From NCBI GenBank assembly GCA_014338405.1, contig JTDE01000102.1:343547-407546 (forward strand): a DNA stretch of 64,000 nt. The letters are read 5' to 3'. Below the pieces are notes generated by a model, which was given only the letters and a program-made list of their open reading frames with translations, did not search any database and was not told the DNA's origin. Origin of the DNA: Paragonimus skrjabini miyazakii (lineage: Eukaryota > Platyhelminthes > Trematoda > Plagiorchiida > Troglotrematidae). The translations under genes were made by a program, and so were the position numbers. Within the stretch, counting starts at the first letter, position 1, and each line of letters opens with the position of its first letter. Shown here piece by piece: positions 39,263 to 52,143 of the stretch.

Positions 39263-39737
39263 TCCTAATATGAACTATGTGGTCAACTAAGAAGAGTTTT
39301 CAGTTTATATCAGTCAAAACTCACAGTATTTTCCAACATTATCTTTGCTGCTTCGTCAACAACCCAAGAAAAATTTAGCTCACCCTTGAAATCAAAGTGG
39401 GTAAAACACAATGCATTTATTAATCAACCTGTAACCGTTTTGTACAACAGTCATTCTATTCTATGTTCGCCTTAAATAGCTTTGGTTGTTTGTAACCGGT
39501 AATTCTGTTTCGTCCCTACATTATATGTGATAATATCACCTAATTAAAGAAACTGATTTGTTTTAAATTCCTATGACAATAGGTTTATACATATTTGTGT
39601 TATACTTAGCTTGGTGTCGAAACAACACAGAGAAGTGTTAGCCATCGAATATACCTTGCCCAGTAGGCAAACACTGCGACAAAATAGGCAAGCTATGTTG
39701 ACGTTTTGCTTATTCGTTATCGATGCCCTTCAGTACG

Positions 39738-39832
39738 TGCGAAACTCGAGTCTTGTTAGATTTTAGGATAAAACGAACTAGAATATCTGTAGTATTGTGA
39801 AATTTCCGGTAGATTGCGAAAGCAGCAATGAC
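39738..39832. repeat. Inverted-repeat family, right-end fragment I
   Basis: TGCGAAACTCGAGTCTTGTT at the start and GATTGCGAAAGCAGCAATGA at the end match the family right arm in order and spacing. The left arm is missing. Confidence 0.55.
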
Positions 39833-40970
39833 GTCTATATATCAGGTTGTGCATAGAAAGGCGGTATAGCGGATTAAACGCTTGATGAAAGTTTATAATT
39901 CCGGAATCATCAAATGATTTCATAAAACAATTACTGCGCTTGTTTTTTCTGAAGCAAACGCGTTAACAAAGCTTTCCACATATGGGGAACAACCTGTGTG
40001 GTTGTCAAGGATTCAGTCAAATGTGAAATGAGGTCGTTTCATAGACACCATCAACTCGACATAATTAAAAAGTGATTTGTCACCGCATTGTAAACATGGA
40101 TAGCTTTTAACGTCAGTTTCGTGAAAGTTACGGTCCACTTGTTTCAATTACGTAACACACTGTCAAACGGTATAACGGGAGACAACCTGACAACCAGTCT
40201 CGGAGACGTATTTCGTAATCAGGTGCGTTCGGTTGTATTTGACGGTGGACTTACAAACGTTTGTTGCTGACAGCAACTCCAAAGAACTATCCAGTAGATA
40301 TGGTTAGTTCTGGTTGTTACACGACACCCACTCCGCTTGTAGGTAATGGGAATTTTCTACCTTTTTGCCACCCACTTAGTCAAATGCTATCCTTTGAGTG
40401 TATGTGGCTGAGCCTTTGCATATGTTAACTGTTTTATGCCTAATTTCAGGTCATGGTTGCTTACTCATAGCTTGGCCGGATTTCACATATTAGTCGTTGT
40501 AAAGATATGTAACATGTCTTCTCGCAGTACTTGAAAATAAGCCTACGTGCTGTCAGTCTTCGTAAGCAAAGTATCTGGTCATTGTCCCACACACTGCTGC
40601 CTGTCTCAGGTGGGGAACTGTGTTGACAAAAACACTTACAGCTAAAGTGTTCAGTAGCTTTCACGCTTTTTGTTCTCAAACTGGCGTTTTACGTTGCAAA
40701 AACGGATTTAGACTGTAAACAATTGATTACCTTTTATACCAACAACTCTCACTCAGTTTGACATGATTAACCTATAGCGCAAGGTTGAAACGACTAAGCC
40801 TACACAAGACAAGGCCAGTCGAACTATGAAGCCAATTTGTGCGTTTGTGAGTTACATAACTGATATCTTATTTCCTCCTCCATCACAGTACTGAAGCGTA
40901 TACCTAGATGGTTTAAATTTATATTAAACCAAACGACATAAACCGTCTGGCTGAATGAAGCGTCCTTGTT

Positions 40971-41221
40971 TTAGTGTCTATCCAAACGACAAATTACTCG
41001 TTGAGATGTCTGGTTCAGACATACATTCTGTATGTAGAATATCAAGAGCTTATTAGGACTGGGACAATCAAGAAAATCGTACTCCTTATTCATACATGAG
41101 CCACGTTGCCTATCAGCCTTGGTACCAAACATACAAGCAGCTTGGAATAAATCCTCAAAAAGTATACGATCTTGTGAAGTCACTGATAAGCTGATACCAG
41201 GAACTTGGAGACGAATAGTAA
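40971..41221 (-). CDS. Probable terminal exon of an unidentified gene
   Basis: It opens after an acceptor (CCTTTCGTTTCTAAAAG) and runs to a stop at 40971, encoding about 83 residues with five cysteines (FQAACMFGTK, GSCMNKEYDFLDCPSP, QNVCLNQTSQRVICR). It needs one base from the previous exon, which is what the exon ending at 41651 leaves, so the two join in phase across a 429-base intron. The cysteine and DC.P...C....C pattern is loosely reminiscent of a galactose-binding (SUEL) lectin domain, but that is a weak resemblance. No canonical AATAAA nearby; a TATAAA variant is at 40917-40922. Confidence 0.45.
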
Positions 41222-41650
41222 CTTTTAGAAACGAAAGGTACGCAGCCAAAAATTGCAAATTTATGGTTGCAAGGAAGTGACAGGAGGCTTCCAAACTTTT
41301 TGTGTTTAACGAAAATGAAACAATTCTCAAAGACTACTTACATAGATATAAGTTTTGACAGTTCACAGAAGTAAAATAAACGTAAATTTTTCTCAACCTA
41401 GGTAAATTCATCTCTACCAGTTTTTCGTAGCTTTAAAAATAATTATAATATATTAAGAAAGTGGAAATTATTGTGATTAACTAAAATCCGTGGATTGTAA
41501 AACATTGTTCACGTTGCGAAACAATTATTTTCTCTGATGGTCATGAGCTACAATGTTCTCGGGATGTCTGTTTTTAGCTATAAAAATAACATTAGTTTTT
41601 CTCGACACTGAAGTGTTAGACATGGTTTTTCACGTTGAACGAATGTTTAC

Positions 41651-41882
41651 CAACGTGAGATATCAATGTAACTTCGCTTCTCTGTAGCTTCCAAACAATG
41701 CTCTCACTAGTCGAGTATAAACTCTTGGCTAACCCTACAATCCAATGCAACGAGTTCATACATTGGAAATTGTTACGTTGAACAGGTTCTCCTAAAACAC
41801 GTTTGGACACCATCAATATGCTATATAGTTGGGCATCATACATCCACAGCATGTTGCCAAAGATATCAACGCCACACTTGTC
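41651..41882 (-). CDS. Probable penultimate exon of the same unidentified gene
   Basis: It encodes 77 residues with protein-like composition (DKCGVDIFGNMLWMYDAQLY, YSILMVSKRVLGEPVQRN, NSLHWIVGLAKSLYSTSES) and ends at a donor (ACGTTG/GTAAAC). The leftover base joins the exon at 41221 in phase. The acceptor on its upstream side (AAAAAAG) has a poor pyrimidine tract, so the 5' border is uncertain. Family not recognised. Confidence 0.42.
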
Positions 41883-42090
41883 CTTTTTTATCACATTAAT
41901 GATTATGCGTATTCAGATCAGATGTTAAAAACACATCAACAAAGTTTCTTTTCTTAAATGGGTATTTTGAGATAAGTTGACCCGTTCCGGCAGAAAAAGC
42001 TCCCATAGCAATCAAGGAGTTCTGTTTTTTTCTGTGATAGGATTCTTTTGCGATTCAGATCTATCGTCCTCACATCCCCTACTTCTGCAG

Positions 42091-42192
42091 ATAAACCAAA
42101 GAGGCACAATATTCAGAATGGTTCCTGACAGTTCGAAGTACAGGTTCATTGACGAATGCAAGAAAGTGGCACATACGTTATCGATCGATCTA
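42091..42192 (+). CDS. Probable internal exon, product unknown
   Basis: An excellent acceptor (ACATCCCCTACTTCTGCAG) and a good donor (GATCTA/GTATGT) enclose exactly 34 codons. The frame includes GTIFRMVPDSSKYRFIDECK and KVAHTLSIDL. It is charged and helical-looking; I do not recognise the family. It lies between proposed minus-strand exons, so either it is nested in an intron or one of the models is false. Confidence 0.45.
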
Positions 42193-42551
42193 GTATGTAT
42201 ATCTATTTTAAATCAAAACTAACATTGAAAGTGTTTCGTCCGGATGTTCGATAAATGCCTAACCCTCAGTCCAAATGTCAAGTGTCCCCAAACCCAACCT
42301 GCGATGGGAACAAGCAAACGACAGAATATATTTACGATTTTCGTCTGATATTTACTGGTTTTGATCACCGTTTCCAAACTTCATTTTATGAACGTAATGG
42401 ATTGGTGTTGCTTTATTCTCGGGCGGCCTTGTTGCCATTTAAACATTAATTTTCCAGAATAAGGTGTGATGGTTATATGCATATGATCACACAAACCCGT
42501 TCTATCGGTTTCTCGCTGTGTAGTTAGTCAAAAGTCAGAGTTTTCACTTAC

Positions 42552-42577
42552 CGTTGATGTCGAAATCCTTTGTCAAT
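42552..42577 (-). CDS. Possible micro-exon
   Basis: An excellent acceptor (GTTCACCTCCTTTATCACAG) and a strong donor (AACG/GTAAGTG) enclose only 26 bases, open as IDKGFRHQ or LTKDFDIN. The splice signals are among the best in the window. Neither frame joins the exon at 41882 in phase, so it may belong to another transcript or be chance. Confidence 0.3.
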
Positions 42578-45277
42578 CTGTGATAAAGGAGGTGAACAAA
42601 ACAAACAGTTGTGTTGTTGACATCACGCCCACATTCACTTTTATTCGGTTACCCGACGGGTTTTTATAGTAGTGGCAGCCTAGGTCACAAGTTATCCCTT
42701 CGTTGTTTACGAGGATGATCACATGCAGCTGCCTCCGGTATCCGATTGACCGAAACAATTTCTCCCAGAGTTGGAGGAGGTGTAGACTGCGTAAACTGAA
42801 AAAGTTAAGAAATCAGAGACCTTCCAGAAAAATAACTTGCACGATTTAGAAGTTGAGAAGTGATTATAAACTACCCGTTCGTCGTTTTGCTGTCCAATTC
42901 ATCCAGATTGAATTCGTATTCGAAGGTATTTTAATACTTTCTACCCGGAAAGTTGCCCTCTTATTTGCTGATGTACGCTTTTCATACCAACATTTCCGAC
43001 ATATTTTATTCCGGTTTGACCATTTACTGCACGCTATATGCCATTGATTTCTCAAGATGATTTTATTCAGAATCGCTGCTAGACAAGAGCAAAACTGTAC
43101 GGAAGTACGGACACTTGATCTTGCAGGACACAATTCACGTGGCTGTGACATTGTACAGGTTGAGTTTTGTGGGTTTGACGGACGGATCGTGCTAGTCTGA
43201 CCAAGCGATGGGGGCAGCCTTGATAATCGACAGCTTAAATTGGCTATCCGTGTTTTCTGTTTCGCTTGTGAAGCATGAACAAAGGGCACCAACCTCACAT
43301 GTTTACTCCTTTACACAAACTGTGTTCTTAAGTTCCTAACCACAAACGATGACCAAAAACCGAAAGCTTTAAGCACAGGACCTTTGTCCATCAGTGCCAT
43401 ATGGGTCGAAAGAAAGACAAAGACGGTCCCGGTGATGCTCCATTCCGAAGCTGAACATCACGAAACAATTAGATACACATGAAGCCAAAATGTTCACTCA
43501 AAATAAAACGAATGTACACAACTATGGTTGGATCTCCAGGAATCGATCCACTGGTAACTCAGGTTTTGGTTATCTGTTGTCCAAACTACAAAGGTGTAGA
43601 CAGCAACCATTTGTCACGTTAGCTTTTGATGTCACTGTCTGAGTCAATAACTCTGGAAAGTTTTCTTGTCATACTGTCGACTGTTTTAATTGCGTAAACG
43701 TTAAAAATTACGCGCCATAGCGTACGCGAAGGCTTATTAAGACCAAAAAGAGCAGTTAGGGGAGCACGATCTAATACCATTTAATCAGAACAGTTGTTTC
43801 GATGTGAAAATTACTGCGATTGGAAAAGAATGCCAACCTAACTTGCTGGGGGCAAGTAGCAAGAGTCACTAACTCATTTTCATGGTAAACATTAAATAAC
43901 GTTTTAAGGCATTACATTAAACACTCTAGGGAATTTTGGCTCTATTGTTCGCGAGTGATTTTACTTCGTCAGTCATTTAGCATTCAATACACGTAGGGTT
44001 ACTTTCTCATAATGAGCAAACTTCGGTCCCCGTTTGTGTAGATCTCCTATCCATTATCTTTAATAGTTTATTTCTAGAAGCGTTGTCTTGTTTCTTGTGT
44101 TTTAAGTCAATTGCAACAATAGTTCGAAAACACGTTCGGTAGTAACTGGTTTCGAAGTAAGTTACTGTTGACCATTCGGAACTTCTGAAAATCTATAACT
44201 TTCATCAGTTAAACTATTTGATTTCGGACGACAGTCGGAAGTTACTTATATGTATTTCATGGAATTAGCAGGATGTACGTTGCTAACAATAACGCATGGT
44301 AATAACAGACACTACGAGAGGAAGATGAGGCCATGAAAATCCGCATAAAGACCGATAGACGCTTTTCAAATAGTTTTGGTGAAATAGTAATATACTAGAT
44401 GGTTAGTTAGTGGACACCAGTCTTAAAAAAAATATGAACTTACCGTAGACACAGATGACAGCAGGCCAGTTATCGTACAACCAGGATTTGATGCCAAATT
44501 TTTGGCATAGAAAACCATCCAATATGTAGTAAGGAATACCGACTGTTGGTCTTTCGCGTGGTCGGTCATTATTACGAGATCAGAAGGGTTATGTTAGTAT
44601 ACTTCTGCAATTTAGTATCACCGTAAATACATCGACAACTTGATGGAACCAATCCACAAACTAAATGCGTGACACACTTGTTAGAAAACTACGTTGAACG
44701 CGATACTTCCCTATCCTAAGAATGTACCGGCTGTGCCAAAGTGCATCCGCGCGCTTGAAATATTTTAAATCTTGGTGAACTGTAAGACATGTTCATCTTT
44801 CTCAACGGACCGTTGGCTTCATCCATTTTGTGCAATGGAGAATCACAAAGCATATCAGGTTACTTCGTTCATGTTATCCCGATGAACTGCTTAACATGAG
44901 ACAGTCCACAACTCGCTATCAGTAAGGCAAAGAAGACTTTCTTTCGGGATACTGAATCCTTCACCGAATTACTCAAAGTTTAATGGAATATGATCTTGCC
45001 CAACTCACAGTGTCATCTTAGGGAGAACTCACTTATGCACTGCACTATATAACCAACTATGATATGTACAATGTATTCGTTCTACTTTTGTATATGTCCG
45101 CTCTGATACACTCAACCACAATTTTCTGCATTAATGTCACCAGCAAATCATTTCGTGTGCAGAACTGACGTTTGAATCTAAAGCCCCGAGACTGCACTTC
45201 AGACAACCTGGCTTGTTAAATCGTTGCGAAGACTTGAAGGTATTTCCAACCGCTCGCTTGCTAGTGGTCCACTGTCA
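42578..45277. other. Stretch without a supported gene
   Basis: It includes a 144-codon minus-strand frame (42864-43298) of random-looking composition. A fragment AGCTGAACATCAC...AACAATT near 43450 resembles the family left end but is too short to call. Confidence 0.4.
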
Positions 45278-45283
45278 TTTATT
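45278..45283 (-). terminator. Poly(A) signal
   Basis: AATAAA on the minus strand about 60 bases after the stop codon of the proposed terminal exon at 45342-45498. Confidence 0.45.
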
Positions 45284-45341
45284 TTATGTCGAAGTAGGCT
45301 TGTACTGTGTCTGATGGTCACTGATTAGGTTTCTGTTCCGT

Positions 45342-45498
45342 TCATATTGCATTAACGTTTTTGACATTCTCACTCTTACTACTGTCAACCGTCCGAGGCT
45401 GAAAGTGACATTCATCTGTGTTCCAAAATCTCTTCAGACATTCCCAACAACACGAAGTTTGATCACAGTTTGGAAAGAGAATTCCCAGCCACAGTATC
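45342..45498 (-). CDS. Probable terminal exon, product unknown
   Basis: It follows an acceptor (CTGCATACAG) and encodes about 51 residues ending in a stop at 45342, with ILWLGILFPNCDQTSCCWEC and LKRFWNTDECHFQPRTV. A hydrophobic start, a cysteine cluster and a hydrophilic tail suggest the cytoplasmic end of a membrane protein, but this is inference and no family is recognised. AATAAA 60 bases downstream supports a 3' end. It needs two bases from an upstream exon that I could not locate. Confidence 0.4.
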
Positions 45499-46114
45499 CT
45501 GTATGCAGCTTGACCCAAATTTGCATAGAAAATCAAGCAAAATTACCTACCGCGTAACCTCCCAGTGTAGCATAGCTCAGACATACACTCCTGGGTATAC
45601 TGACTGGTTTTATTGGAATTCTAAACGTTTTAGGCTTCCAGTCCCGTTCTAATCAATTTTGTAAGTCTTTTCAACCAAACAAAAATATTCCAGATCGCTC
45701 ATAAACGCTGTGCTGTAAAACTGCCTGAAAGCCATCCATTACATCAGGGCTGGATCGTCGTGCGTAAACTTCAGTAATTCTAGGTAGTTGACATTTTCAT
45801 TCTTTTGTGTATTTCTCATATCGAAAAGGAAAACGGATATGTATAATAGTTCTGAAAACAACTACCAATTTACTTCTACTGTGCTGCCAAATGTAAATTG
45901 GTTTTGCCATTTTCGATGGGTAATTAAGCAGTGCTCTAGCTTGGTGACTATGTTGGAGGATAACTGTGACCAGCTGTGCACTTGCCAAGCTCCCTGCGTG
46001 GTTTTGTGACTCAGTGTCTTGGTGTCCCGTTTCTGTCACTGGGTTTATTCCATCTAAAGCCTAGATTGTTTTCAGTTTGGTTTTTCTAAGCTTCCTTACT
46101 CACTCGTGCAACAG

Positions 46115-46120
<6 letters not shown>
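45499..46120. other. Stretch without a supported gene, ending in a TA repeat
   Basis: No coding signal. Because it ends in a TA microsatellite it could be the 3' end of a non-LTR element, but no coding remains are seen. Confidence 0.3.

Positions 46121-46145
<25 letters not shown>
46121..46145. repeat. TA microsatellite
   Basis: Twelve and a half TA units without interruption. Confidence 0.97.
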
Positions 46146-47177
46146 CCACGTGCCTGATTGTTACTACTTAATAACCAGTGGCTTTATAAAGTCGAAAAGT
46201 ATTCACGCCGAATATATTATGAATGTTAGCGAAAACTATTGTCCAAAGGTTGTCATAATTAATAGTGGTTTCCGTGTCCTATGGTCCCTCGAACAATGTG
46301 TGATCATTAAAAATATCCATGTCTAAACCGCATTCGACGGATGTTCATTATGAACTAAATTCACTGTGGAATATGTGATCACTAGACTTGGCATTGCAAT
46401 CTAAAATCACCTCATCCACTCGAATATCGATCGGTAACTTACAACATCCAAAAGAATGCTTATATAACTGGGTGCTGTTTTGGCATTCATGCCAGAAATG
46501 AACAGGTGGACAAATTTAAACTACACTTTCTTTCGACATATTCAATGGAGGTGTTGGCATCAATAGTCAAGGTCATTGGTTAAAGTGTCCATTATTACTC
46601 AAAAAGCTGAATCGTGACACAACATTCATATTCTAACACAAAAGCATCGAGAAACAAAGCAAAACTTAACAAGGTCTTAAAAGTTGGAAGCTTTCAATAG
46701 CCATTGGCGAATACGAGAAAATTCACAAAGAACGTAGGTTACATATTTTGTATTTAAATATGGGAACTTCCTCAAATGTTTTTCACTGACAACCTACACT
46801 GATCACAAGTAAAGAGAGTTGGACGTTGTAATGTGACGATTCTATCGTGTTGGGTCACTTTCACCGTAGCCAACATAATTGTCTCCTGAGGCCGTGGATC
46901 GGAGCCCACTACAATTGGTCATCTTGGTGGCGGATATACTAGTTGATGCGCTTACTTCAATAAATGACCAAACAACTAAAACATTTCATCCCAGCTGGAG
47001 CGAATGCACTCATTGAATTTATCATGCGTACCACTGACTAAAACGTGGTCAGAGATAGAGTCGACACCACTCAAAATTCAGTCAGTGAATTCAGCTAGAT
47101 CTTTCAGACAATGTCTGCCGAAATAAAATCTAAACTCAGGTTTTACTCTTGTTGTAGTCTGTCACTAATGCATTCGT
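46146..47177. other. Stretch without a supported gene
   Basis: No frame above about 60 codons, no clear repeat or RNA. Confidence 0.45.
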
Positions 47178-47242
47178 TTGCCAGGATCTGCATTTGAACT
47201 GAGGTCTACCTGTGGCAAACGTGTTGACCACTAGGTTATTTA
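47178..47242 (-). repeat. tRNA-like SINE head or tRNA pseudogene
   Basis: On the minus strand an A-box-like CCTAGTGGTCAACACG and a B-box-like AGTTCAAATGC are spaced as in a tRNA gene, with GCCAGGATC/GATCCTGGC-type words around the B-box arm. The acceptor stem does not pair well. This is the cleanest A/B pair in the window apart from 57.0 kb, but still not a convincing functional tRNA. Confidence 0.6.
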
Positions 47243-47782
47243 CTTCAAAATGGGTGAAACCAATTTTGATCCCTGAAAGATGAGTCTTATCAGACCACAT
47301 AACTTTTCGATGTGTTTCTAGCTACTGAGGAATACCAGGGGATTTTGCTTGTTACAAATTGGGTATAACTCACTTTTATTTTCAGCTTGCTTGTAACCAA
47401 CTGAAGTGACGTGAATGTTAACAGCCTTTTGATAGTTGTCTGTTTGTCACGATCGTCATTATCATTCGCGTAAATAACTCCACATTCCTTTAGTTTCCCA
47501 CTACTGCGGACATTATCAGTATCAGGGTACAGCGCAGTATAGTGCCCGTGTTCCGACTAACCCAGTAGGTGGACTTTGTTCACGTTTGCACCAGCTGTGC
47601 ACAAATACCTTCGGCAATCGATTCTGTTTCCCTGACCTGCACAGGTTTCAAGCTAACACGTGCATGTCAGCGTAGAAGCACCATTTTGATACGAACTCCT
47701 CAGTGTCTGTTTCAGTCAACCCAATTTATATTTGTGCATTCGTACTATATTAAGATTGTGTGCATATTCCATATGTTTGTAT

Positions 47783-47882
47783 NNNNNNNNNNNNNNNNNN
47801 NNNNNNNNNNNNNNNNNNNNNNNNNNNNNNNNNNNNNNNNNNNNNNNNNNNNNNNNNNNNNNNNNNNNNNNNNNNNNNNNNN
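47783..47882. other. Assembly gap (100 N)
   Basis: Exactly 100 N, the usual placeholder for a gap of unknown size, so distances across it are unreliable. Confidence 0.99.
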
Positions 47883-50800
47883 TAGCCATTAGATTAATAA
47901 ATTAATGGACGTGTTAAGCGTGCCGCCCAGAGCATTTCGTTACAAGTTTGTCTCACGGCTTTCGGTTCGATGATAAAAACTCCTAAATGACTATCACAGA
48001 ACGATATGTACTCTTCATACACACTGGCTAAATTTCTCACGCTCTGAGTGGTTGTTTACTTACAATGATCAGTTTTTAGTAGTCTTTCTTAACGCAATGT
48101 AACCCGCTGTTGACGGTTCCTTTTTTTAATTAATAACTTACAGTAAAATATGAGCACATCTGTAATGACGCTCGACTATTAGTCTTGTCGTTACTGGTTC
48201 CAACCAAGTTGCTGCGAATGTCTTAGTCTAAGTTACAGTAAACTAACTATGTACGGCTCATATGTGGTTTTGGTTACCAGCCAGCATCACGTGGCGAAAA
48301 CGTTAAAAACCCATCACTCTTGAGTCGATCGTTCATGACACATTCGTCTAAGTTAGCATCACTGAATGCTGACCGCATCTTTCCAATGCGAATTTCCAAG
48401 ATTAAATTATGTATTTTATACGTTAGCTCATATTGGGTTCAAGTTGCGCGTTGGATAACACGATGCAGAAATACGCGCCTCTGCCCGTACGAAGAGTTGT
48501 CATCCCCTTCAGTAGTTGCTAGGATAGAATAAGAAATGTGACTTCATTGTTAACATGGAAATTAGCGGAGTAAACAATGGTTGACCAATCAAATACTCCA
48601 GTGATGAAGTTTAGTAATGCTTTAGCCAGCGGGATCGTCTAACAGAAATATTTTGTATTCTTCTGGTTGCAGATCGTGTGTCTAATCTAGAAATCAATGG
48701 CTTTTATAACTGGATTAAGTTCGATTCAATGCTCTTTATTTCATCGCCAACAATGTCCAGCATTTTTGGATACCGTCGTGATATTTCCCATATTACGAAA
48801 TTTCGAAGTAAAGGCTAACAAGGGCGACGGGGAAAAGAACGACAGAGAAGAATATGGAGAATAATTTCCCCAGTTACAAGGTGTGACAAAATCTGTAATC
48901 ATGAGTGAAGTAGCAGTGTAATAAGTGATATGACAATGCGTGTCAACCAAAACACGTTGTTTAATGGGATTTTCCAGTAGACCCCGATTTTTTATATAAA
49001 AATATGTGCATGATGACCGGCACTACCATTTTACGGGTATTGGACAAGCTCCGAATTGCAAAAAGGTTTAATGGATGTAGAACCTGCCAACTGACGTTAA
49101 ACTCAAAAACCAACTCCTCGTCTGTTCTAACCAACTCTGATGGGACTAGCATATCTGGCCTGAAGAAGCTTCCAGACAGAAAAGAATCGGAATGAATGAA
49201 CACGAATAGTGATTACATAATACTTCATTTTTGAACCTCTGCATTATCAGTCGATTTCGTGCATACCACAAAGTATTAAAATATCGATCCTATTCTGTAT
49301 AGAGTTTTATAAAAATAATGCATCATTTAAAATTTGACTAGTACATCCGTAAAACCCTCCGTCCTACCGAGCTCTGAATCTGCTAATAATTTTTGATCAC
49401 CTCAATCGAGCACTGCATATTTCCAACGATCCATTAAAAATGCAAAGTTGTTAGTTTTTTTCCGTCCCCTAGAACATTCACCATCTTCGCACCATCATTA
49501 GTCAGGATTTACGATATCTGTTTTTGCGTAAATATAAAAGCGAAGCGGAAACTGCTTAGGAAAAATATGGTAATCAACAAATAATCATACAGTGTAAATT
49601 TGAAGTTCTCGAAACATGGCGCTGTTGAATATTTCGTGTAATTACCGTGTCCATTGGCCCCAAATCTACGAACCTAAAGTGATTATAACAATGTTTTCTG
49701 TGGTTGAAACTAACTTGTTCACATGTTAACAATAAAACTGCTTTCCCGGTTGATAGCAAGCAACAACGTTTACAGTTACTCAAAGATTATTTGCCTTCTG
49801 TTCATCATTACACAGCTACAAGTGAAGACTAAGATGAGATAAACCCTGACTCGAGAAATATCGTTCGCAGATGTTGCACTAATGTCACAAAGGCTGTTGG
49901 ACAACCTTGAAAGAGCAGAATTCGGATTTATCAGCGACTTGTAGGTGACGCTTCAAGAACTGTGGTGCGAGTGACGCTACGAATATTCCAATTGGTAAAC
50001 GCACTGTGTAGCTGATGGAAAATTTCGCTTATCTCTGGTCCACATTCTCGAGGCGCTTTGCCCATGATGTTAGGCTTAATTGGTGTATCTACAAGACAAC
50101 GGAAACATAAACCTGGTTCCCAAATAAAATATGAGTCAACTTCATGTTGACTAATGCAAAAAACATGACGATGTTACAGGCTTGTGTATTCAGCAAAGTG
50201 AGAAGACTTAGGCACCAAACACTTGTCATGAACACGGCTGAACTACTATGAAATTTTAGTGTTCCAACGCAAAAATTCAAGATGTGGGTTTCGTAACACG
50301 TATATGGATAAAGGTAACCTATTAGGACTTACGTACTTCGAGATGCAGTTCCGTATGAACATGACATACACAGAACTGAAACAGATGGAAGAATGACAGT
50401 TCTCATATGTCCTTGACAATCCATTGGAATCCATTCAAAATAGTAAAAGATGTTTCTTTGTTCTGAATGTTTCTTCTAAACTACATTGATAGACCCTTTT
50501 CGCAGTAGGGTGCAGGTCACTGACAACTGTGTACATATACCGCTTGACTTTCTGTCACACTTCCTACAATTCTTGACTGTGAAAGCACTGAATTAATAAA
50601 CCAGCAATCGTTCATCACATGACCTTCAGGTTATTTCAAGTCAACTGACTGACTATTCTTATCGCGTGATTCAGAATGCGATTACTGTACGGGTGCCCCG
50701 GTTGACACCCACATAAAGTTGGTTAATCGTGAAAACTTTTAAAAAGTAAATTTTACTTTGGAAGCTACGAAAGTCATGGTACTGAGCCCCAAACTTTCTT

Positions 50801-52112
50801 CTACAATCATCGTAAGAAGAAGAAAAAGCAATAAAAGTTGACCAGATGAACTAACTGTGAAATACTAAAATGAACAGATTGACGAGGAACTCATATAAAA
50901 TGCTGAAACCAATCACATTCAAGGAACAAGGTTATAAGAAAAAGCTTCATTTCGACTGTACAAAAGACGAATGGACCACATAACTTCCTTGTGAATATAG
51001 TGAAAGTAAGTCATGTTTACTGAGAATTAAATTAGAAAGCAGATTGTGATTTTCATAAAAATCACATGATCTTGCATTCCTTATTATTGTGAAAATGATA
51101 CAGAACAACAAACGATCAAGCGGTTGAAGTTTCCAGAATTCATTGTGATCGGTCTCATTTCAATTTATGGATAAACTTTCATCATTTTAATTATAAACTG
51201 TCGATTATCAGTGTACATTACACTTAGTTGCCGACAAAATATTCGTGTCCGTTTAACATGGAGTACGACCAACTTAACCAAGGTGAAGATAAGAAATCAA
51301 GAAATACAAAATCCACGGTAAACTGCATAAATCTGAACAGGTTCCAGCTATGGCTGAACTATAATTTAAAATAAATTTAGTTTTGTACATCTAAAATTTC
51401 ATTAAGAAGTCAATTTGAGCTCTATTTTTCAATGTTTTCAGGAACATATAAAGGTTTATTTGAAATATTCACTACTAAAAGTTTTAATCGACTTTTTGTT
51501 CAGTTGTTTTCTGATATTTTTGGCGAGGAAACTTGAGCAATCATTTGCCATCATAATTCTGGGAAACGAGGCTTGCTAGAACAGGGTGGCTGAAATAAGA
51601 ACGTTTACAGTGTTTTCTGCAGCGATTGTAAATAACGCAAAAAATTCAGTGTTACTATTGATTACTAATTAACAGTTTGTATTTTTTGAAAGATAAATAG
51701 TGTATTCTTAAAATAACCTAAGAACTTACGGAAATTTTGTTTCAACGTCAGATAACCGTGTTTACAAGTTTAGTTTTTCACCACAGTTAGGTAATTTCCA
51801 CTAATCAAGTGCATAAGCGCCATTTACAGGCTAATGACTTTTATGTCAGTGAACTTGTGCCTGTTTGCGGATACATTTATGTTGTTAGTCTAAATGAACC
51901 AATCAACTTGTTCCTCGCTTCATACCTTCTCTCCCACTTCAGTTTGTTTAAGACTTCCCGCAGAAGTTGCTGACAATTGGCTGGATTAAACATTCAAGTC
52001 CAAAATTCAAAAGATATCCATCCACTATGAAAGCACTATTGAAACTGGGACGGTGCATATCATGTAAACGACAAACTTATTATCGTAAATTTCTCTAAAT
52101 TTAAGGAAACAG
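47883..52112. other. Stretch without a supported gene
   Basis: Frames of 60-80 codons occur (for example 48961-49203 on both strands) but show no motif or convincing splice borders. The part from about 50.7 to 51.8 kb is very AT-rich. Confidence 0.4.
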
Positions 52113-52143
52113 GGACTGAGAGAGAGGGAGAGGGGTGAGGCGG
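52113..52143. repeat. GA-rich low-complexity tract
   Basis: Purine-only or nearly purine-only run (GACTGAGAGAGAGGGAGAGG and onwards). Confidence 0.8.

Noticed and set aside
42864..43298. 144-codon minus-strand frame
   Set aside because: Long but of random-looking composition, with no motif or splice context to support it.
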